Below are positions 61,571 to 64,000 of a stretch of DNA of 64,000 nucleotides, one piece after another. The notes under the pieces are model-generated. The model did no database searches and was not told the DNA's origin. It saw only the letters and a program-made list of their open reading frames with translations. This DNA is from Roseimaritima sediminicola. GTDB lineage: Bacteria; Planctomycetota; Planctomycetia; Pirellulales; Pirellulaceae. Within the stretch, counting starts at the first letter, position 1. Each line of letters starts with the position of its first letter. The stretch covers positions 124,001 to 188,000 of the forward strand of contig NZ_WIAD01000003.1 in the NCBI RefSeq assembly GCF_009618275.1, read 5' to 3'. The translations under genes were made by a program, and so were the position numbers.

Positions 61571-62509
61571 TTATTCAGCACCGGTCGGGGGCGGATCGTA
61601 GTTGAATTCCTGCCATTTGACAGCCTTGTCCATGGGTTCAATCCGCATCACCAGGTCGCCGTTTTGATACAGGCGTACGGTTCCGGTCGATTGACTGACG
61701 ACCACCGAGACGGCTTTGGTCTTGCGGGTGATCGCCGCCCCGGCCCAGTGCCGCGCCCCCAGGCCTTTGGACATCTGCAGGTCCTCGTGGGCGACTTCCA
61801 GCATCTGCCGGCTGCGTTCGATGAAGCCGTCGGGCGTGATGACGAAGGCGCCGTCGAGTTGGGAGATTTCTTTGGCATCCTCCGAGACCCGGGGATCCAT
61901 CAGGTTGCGGTGTTTTTTGTTGTAACCGCGGAAGGGATCGGCGCCGCTGTCCTTGGCGTGTTCGATCACACGGCGGGTGTCGCCGACGACGAACATCGCC
62001 CCGACGGGCTTGCCCTCGCGGCCTTCGCGACCGATCTGAACGGCCAGGTCGACGACGGCCTTGAGCGTCTTCAGCGGCACGCTGCTCTCCAGCCGCTGCA
62101 GGTCGCGGACACTCAACCGCCGCATCCGTTCGTCCAGCTGCATGTGGCTGATCGAATCGAAGCGGCCCTGTTGGAAACCGCTGTAGACGGTTACGACTTC
62201 GCCGTTGGGACGAATTAATTCGTCCGCAGCCGCTTCCAACAGGGCGTGCTGCAGCCGTTCCAGCAGGGGCGCTTTTTCCTTGTTCAGGGCCAGCGGTTTC
62301 AGGCCGGCCTCGGCTGCGCCCTCGAGGTCGCTTTCTGAATCCACTGCGACGATCAACGTCAGCTTGGAATCGGCCGTGTCTCGAACCCGCTTCCAGTCGG
62401 TGGCCCCGTCGAGCAACAACAACAGGGCGTCGGCGCCGAGCGTTTCGGCCGTATGGACGCCCAGTCGGACCATGGCGGCGTTGTGTTTGGTCAGACGTTG
62501 CGTTGCCAT
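61571..62509 (-). CDS. Diadenylate cyclase (PK-like N-terminus plus DAC domain)
   Basis: 312 residues from ATG 62507-62509. The N-terminal ~110 residues resemble a pyruvate-kinase-type alpha/beta domain (NAAMVRLGVHTAETLGADAL, LTLIVAVDSESD), and the C-terminal half is a DAC (DisA_N) domain, an arrangement matching archaeal DacZ/CdaZ-type enzymes. The nucleotide motif DGA is present at 219-221 (QLDGAFVITPDGF). The second motif, usually RHR, reads GARHWAGAAIT (W255), and the usual SE(S) is SQS (Q273). It would condense two ATP to cyclic di-AMP, an osmotic and DNA-integrity signal. Catalytic status needs testing because of the substitutions. Confidence 0.85.
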   Translation of the reverse strand: MATQRLTKHNAAMVRLGVHTAETLGADALLLLLDGATDWKRVRDTADSKLTLIVAVDSESDLEGAAEAGLKPLALNKEKAPLLERLQHALLEAAADELIRPNGEVVTVYSGFQQGRFDSISHMQLDERMRRLSVRDLQRLESSVPLKTLKAVVDLAVQIGREGREGKPVGAMFVVGDTRRVIEHAKDSGADPFRGYNKKHRNLMDPRVSEDAKEISQLDGAFVITPDGFIERSRQMLEVAHEDLQMSKGLGARHWAGAAITRKTKAVSVVVSQSTGTVRLYQNGDLVMRIEPMDKAVKWQEFNYDPPPTGAE

Positions 62510-62625
62510 CTTCGCTACACGGGATCGGGGGAAGGCGAAAGTTCTCACGTCGCAAAAGGACGACGCAAAAACTTTACCTTGCAATCCCGGAGCCGGCAAT
62601 TGTGGGCACCCGGGCCCGCGCGGCG

Positions 62626-64000
62626 CTAGCGCGCGTGGCCGCCGCTCTGCCGGTTCGCCACCGCCATCGCTCGCCACGGCGGCGTGTCGCTGATCACTCG
62701 CTGGTGATACAGCGCCAACGACCGCAGGGCGTGCCCCTTGGGACCGATCTCCCATTCCTTGCCGCGGTGCCGCGCCATGGTACTGGCCAGGAAGCCCACG
62801 GCGCGAACCATTCGCGGGTCCTGCAACTGGTCATCGGGCAACACCCCGATCAACCATTCGACGATGTGCCCGGTGGTCTGAATCTTGCGATCGACATCGT
62901 TGCGATTGCCGCGGCCTTCAAACCATTCGGTGCTCATCGATCCGTCGGGGTTCTGCAGTTTCCAGGCGTAGTCGACGAAGTCGTTGATGAAACGATCGGC
63001 CCGGGCCCACTGGCCGGTGATCGGCAAACCCTGCTGGCGGCGAATCCGCAGGGCGTGGCTGAGGCCCATCAAGCGATGCGTCCCCCCGCAGGCGGCGCCG
63101 ATCACTTGCTGGCTCAATTCTTCCTGGATCAAGCGTTCGAAATCCCAGTGTTGGCCATCGCTGGAGGTCCAGCTGGCGTCGGTGTCCAGGTAGTGGGCCA
63201 GACCGATCAGGGTAAACGTCAGCTCCACGCCCGGCCGGCAATCGGCCTGCTCTCGAGCGACCAGGTCGGCCACCGAAAAACGCTGCTTGCCGACGTACAA
63301 CGGATACGATTCGGGAACGCCGATCAAACCAAAGATCGCCAGAAACTGGCCTTGGTGCCCCTGCAGTCCGACGCCCGAGCGCGGGGCAATTCCGGCGCGA
63401 TCGACGCTGAAGATGCGTTTGCCGCGGCAGATATTATTGCCGGCCATCCAGGCCACCGCATTGAACCGCTTGCGTCCGTTCAGGACCTGCGTCTCGACGC
63501 CATAGACCATGATCGAATGCAACATGCCCCAGGAGCTGCGTTGCTGGGCATTTTCGGGCCGCTGGTAGTGATACCGCAGGACCGATTCCAGCGGTCCTTG
63601 CAGGCGGCGAACCGCGGCGGAAACTTCCGGCCGCGGAGGCTGGACTTCGTCGCCGATCGAACGAGTGCGAGTCGAAGCGGTGGCTTCGGAGGGATCCAAA
63701 TCGCCAACATACCGCTGATCGGCTTGGTCGCCGGAGGAACGAGCGTCCGCAGACTCGGTCGCTTGCCCGGGTGCTTCGAGCAGCGGCAGCGGTTCCGCAT
63801 CGCCCGCATCCGGCGACGTCGGCGAGGGACGGAAGTACTCGCGCAGTCTCGCGGTACGTTCCCCTCGGGGTGCCTCCGAGCGGGACTCGTCGACCGCCGA
63901 CGGGTCATCCGTCGCGGGAGCGTCCTTCGCGGGGACATCCTTCGCGGGAGCCGCTTCCGAAGGGTCGACGGAGCGCATCAGGTCGGGCCGCCGCACCGGA
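62626..64000 (-). CDS. Unrecognised protein, possible terpenoid-cyclase-like toroid (5' end outside window)
   Basis: The stop is at 62626 and the frame is still open at the right edge, so the start is probably outside the window (about 456 residues from GTG 63996). The N-terminal ~120 residues are Ala/Asp/Pro-rich, with PAKD repeats and little structure. The remaining ~330 residues are helical with repeated aromatic/His/Gly patterns (YHYQRPENAQQRSSWGML, LTFTLIGLAHYLDTDASW, LQNPDGSMSTEWF). LQNPDGSMSTEWF resembles the QxxDGxW-like repeats of alpha/alpha-toroid cyclases and prenyltransferases. I cannot assign a function. Confidence 0.65.
   Translation of the reverse strand, partial: PVRRPDLMRSVDPSEAAPAKDVPAKDAPATDDPSAVDESRSEAPRGERTARLREYFRPSPTSPDAGDAEPLPLLEAPGQATESADARSSGDQADQRYVGDLDPSEATASTRTRSIGDEVQPPRPEVSAAVRRLQGPLESVLRYHYQRPENAQQRSSWGMLHSIMVYGVETQVLNGRKRFNAVAWMAGNNICRGKRIFSVDRAGIAPRSGVGLQGHQGQFLAIFGLIGVPESYPLYVGKQRFSVADLVAREQADCRPGVELTFTLIGLAHYLDTDASWTSSDGQHWDFERLIQEELSQQVIGAACGGTHRLMGLSHALRIRRQQGLPITGQWARADRFINDFVDYAWKLQNPDGSMSTEWFEGRGNRNDVDRKIQTTGHIVEWLIGVLPDDQLQDPRMVRAVGFLASTMARHRGKEWEIGPKGHALRSLALYHQRVISDTPPWRAMAVANRQSGGHAR

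Overview
The window reads as chromosomal DNA of a high-GC planctomycete, most like the Pirellulales (Rhodopirellula/Roseimaritima relatives). This is inferred from content: giant ThuA or haem-type PVC dehydrogenases with beta-propeller and HEAT parts, a Tat-exported Gfo/Idh/MocA oxidoreductase, an SHD1-domain secreted protein, an LRR lipoprotein, a manganese catalase, a DUF58/BatA-like pair, few Shine-Dalgarno sites, and intergenic regions full of short hairpin repeats. No phage, plasmid, integrase, transposase, CRISPR array, rRNA or tRNA was recognised. The very long plus-strand frames opposite real minus-strand genes are antisense shadows of GC-rich coding DNA.

Layout. 1-4.6 kb: a ThuA/propeller/HEAT dehydrogenase (cut by the left edge) behind a Gfo/Idh/MocA oxidoreductase. 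4.7-10.7 kb: a possible small biosynthetic locus, with a radical SAM enzyme and an asparagine-synthetase-like protein overlapping on the minus strand and a fused fatty-acyl-AMP ligase/ACP/alpha-oxoamine synthase diverging from them. 10.8-16.5 kb: queG, an exported methyltransferase, a DKNYY/thioredoxin fusion and a small membrane protein. 16.7-24 kb: signalling and stress genes (CHASE-PAS histidine kinase, a 72-residue protein, a CsbD protein joined in frame to a response regulator, a PP2C phosphatase) and a glycogen branching enzyme. 24-31.5 kb: BrkB/YihY membrane protein, manganese catalase, a Tat-type small protein, a class C beta-lactamase-like hydrolase, a halogenase-like flavoprotein and PolX.

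31.5-37.4 kb: an information-processing block read leftwards: SRP RNA, dnaX, ybaB, recR, rpoN, SHD1 protein. The dnaX gene carries a ten-A run at the expected gamma/tau boundary, and both alternative frames stop within a few codons. 37.7-46 kb: DUF4254 protein, HEAT membrane protein, second Gfo/Idh/MocA enzyme with a clear intrinsic terminator, LRR lipoprotein, vWA/BatA-like protein and DUF58 protein. 46-56.7 kb: haem-type PVC dehydrogenase, extended FolK, polysaccharide flippase, PQQ-propeller protein, and an ABC exporter whose permease is fused to a CPBP protease. 57.8-64 kb: smc, a PK-like/DAC diadenylate cyclase (c-di-AMP), and an unrecognised protein cut by the right edge.

The most interesting signals are the dnaX slippery run with nearby loss of zinc-ligand cysteines, the fused acyl-AMP-ligase/oxoamine synthase locus, the response-regulator/CsbD read-through across a 20-bp repeat, a second array of the same design at 49.3 kb, and a set of hairpin repeat families found in most of the longer convergent gaps.
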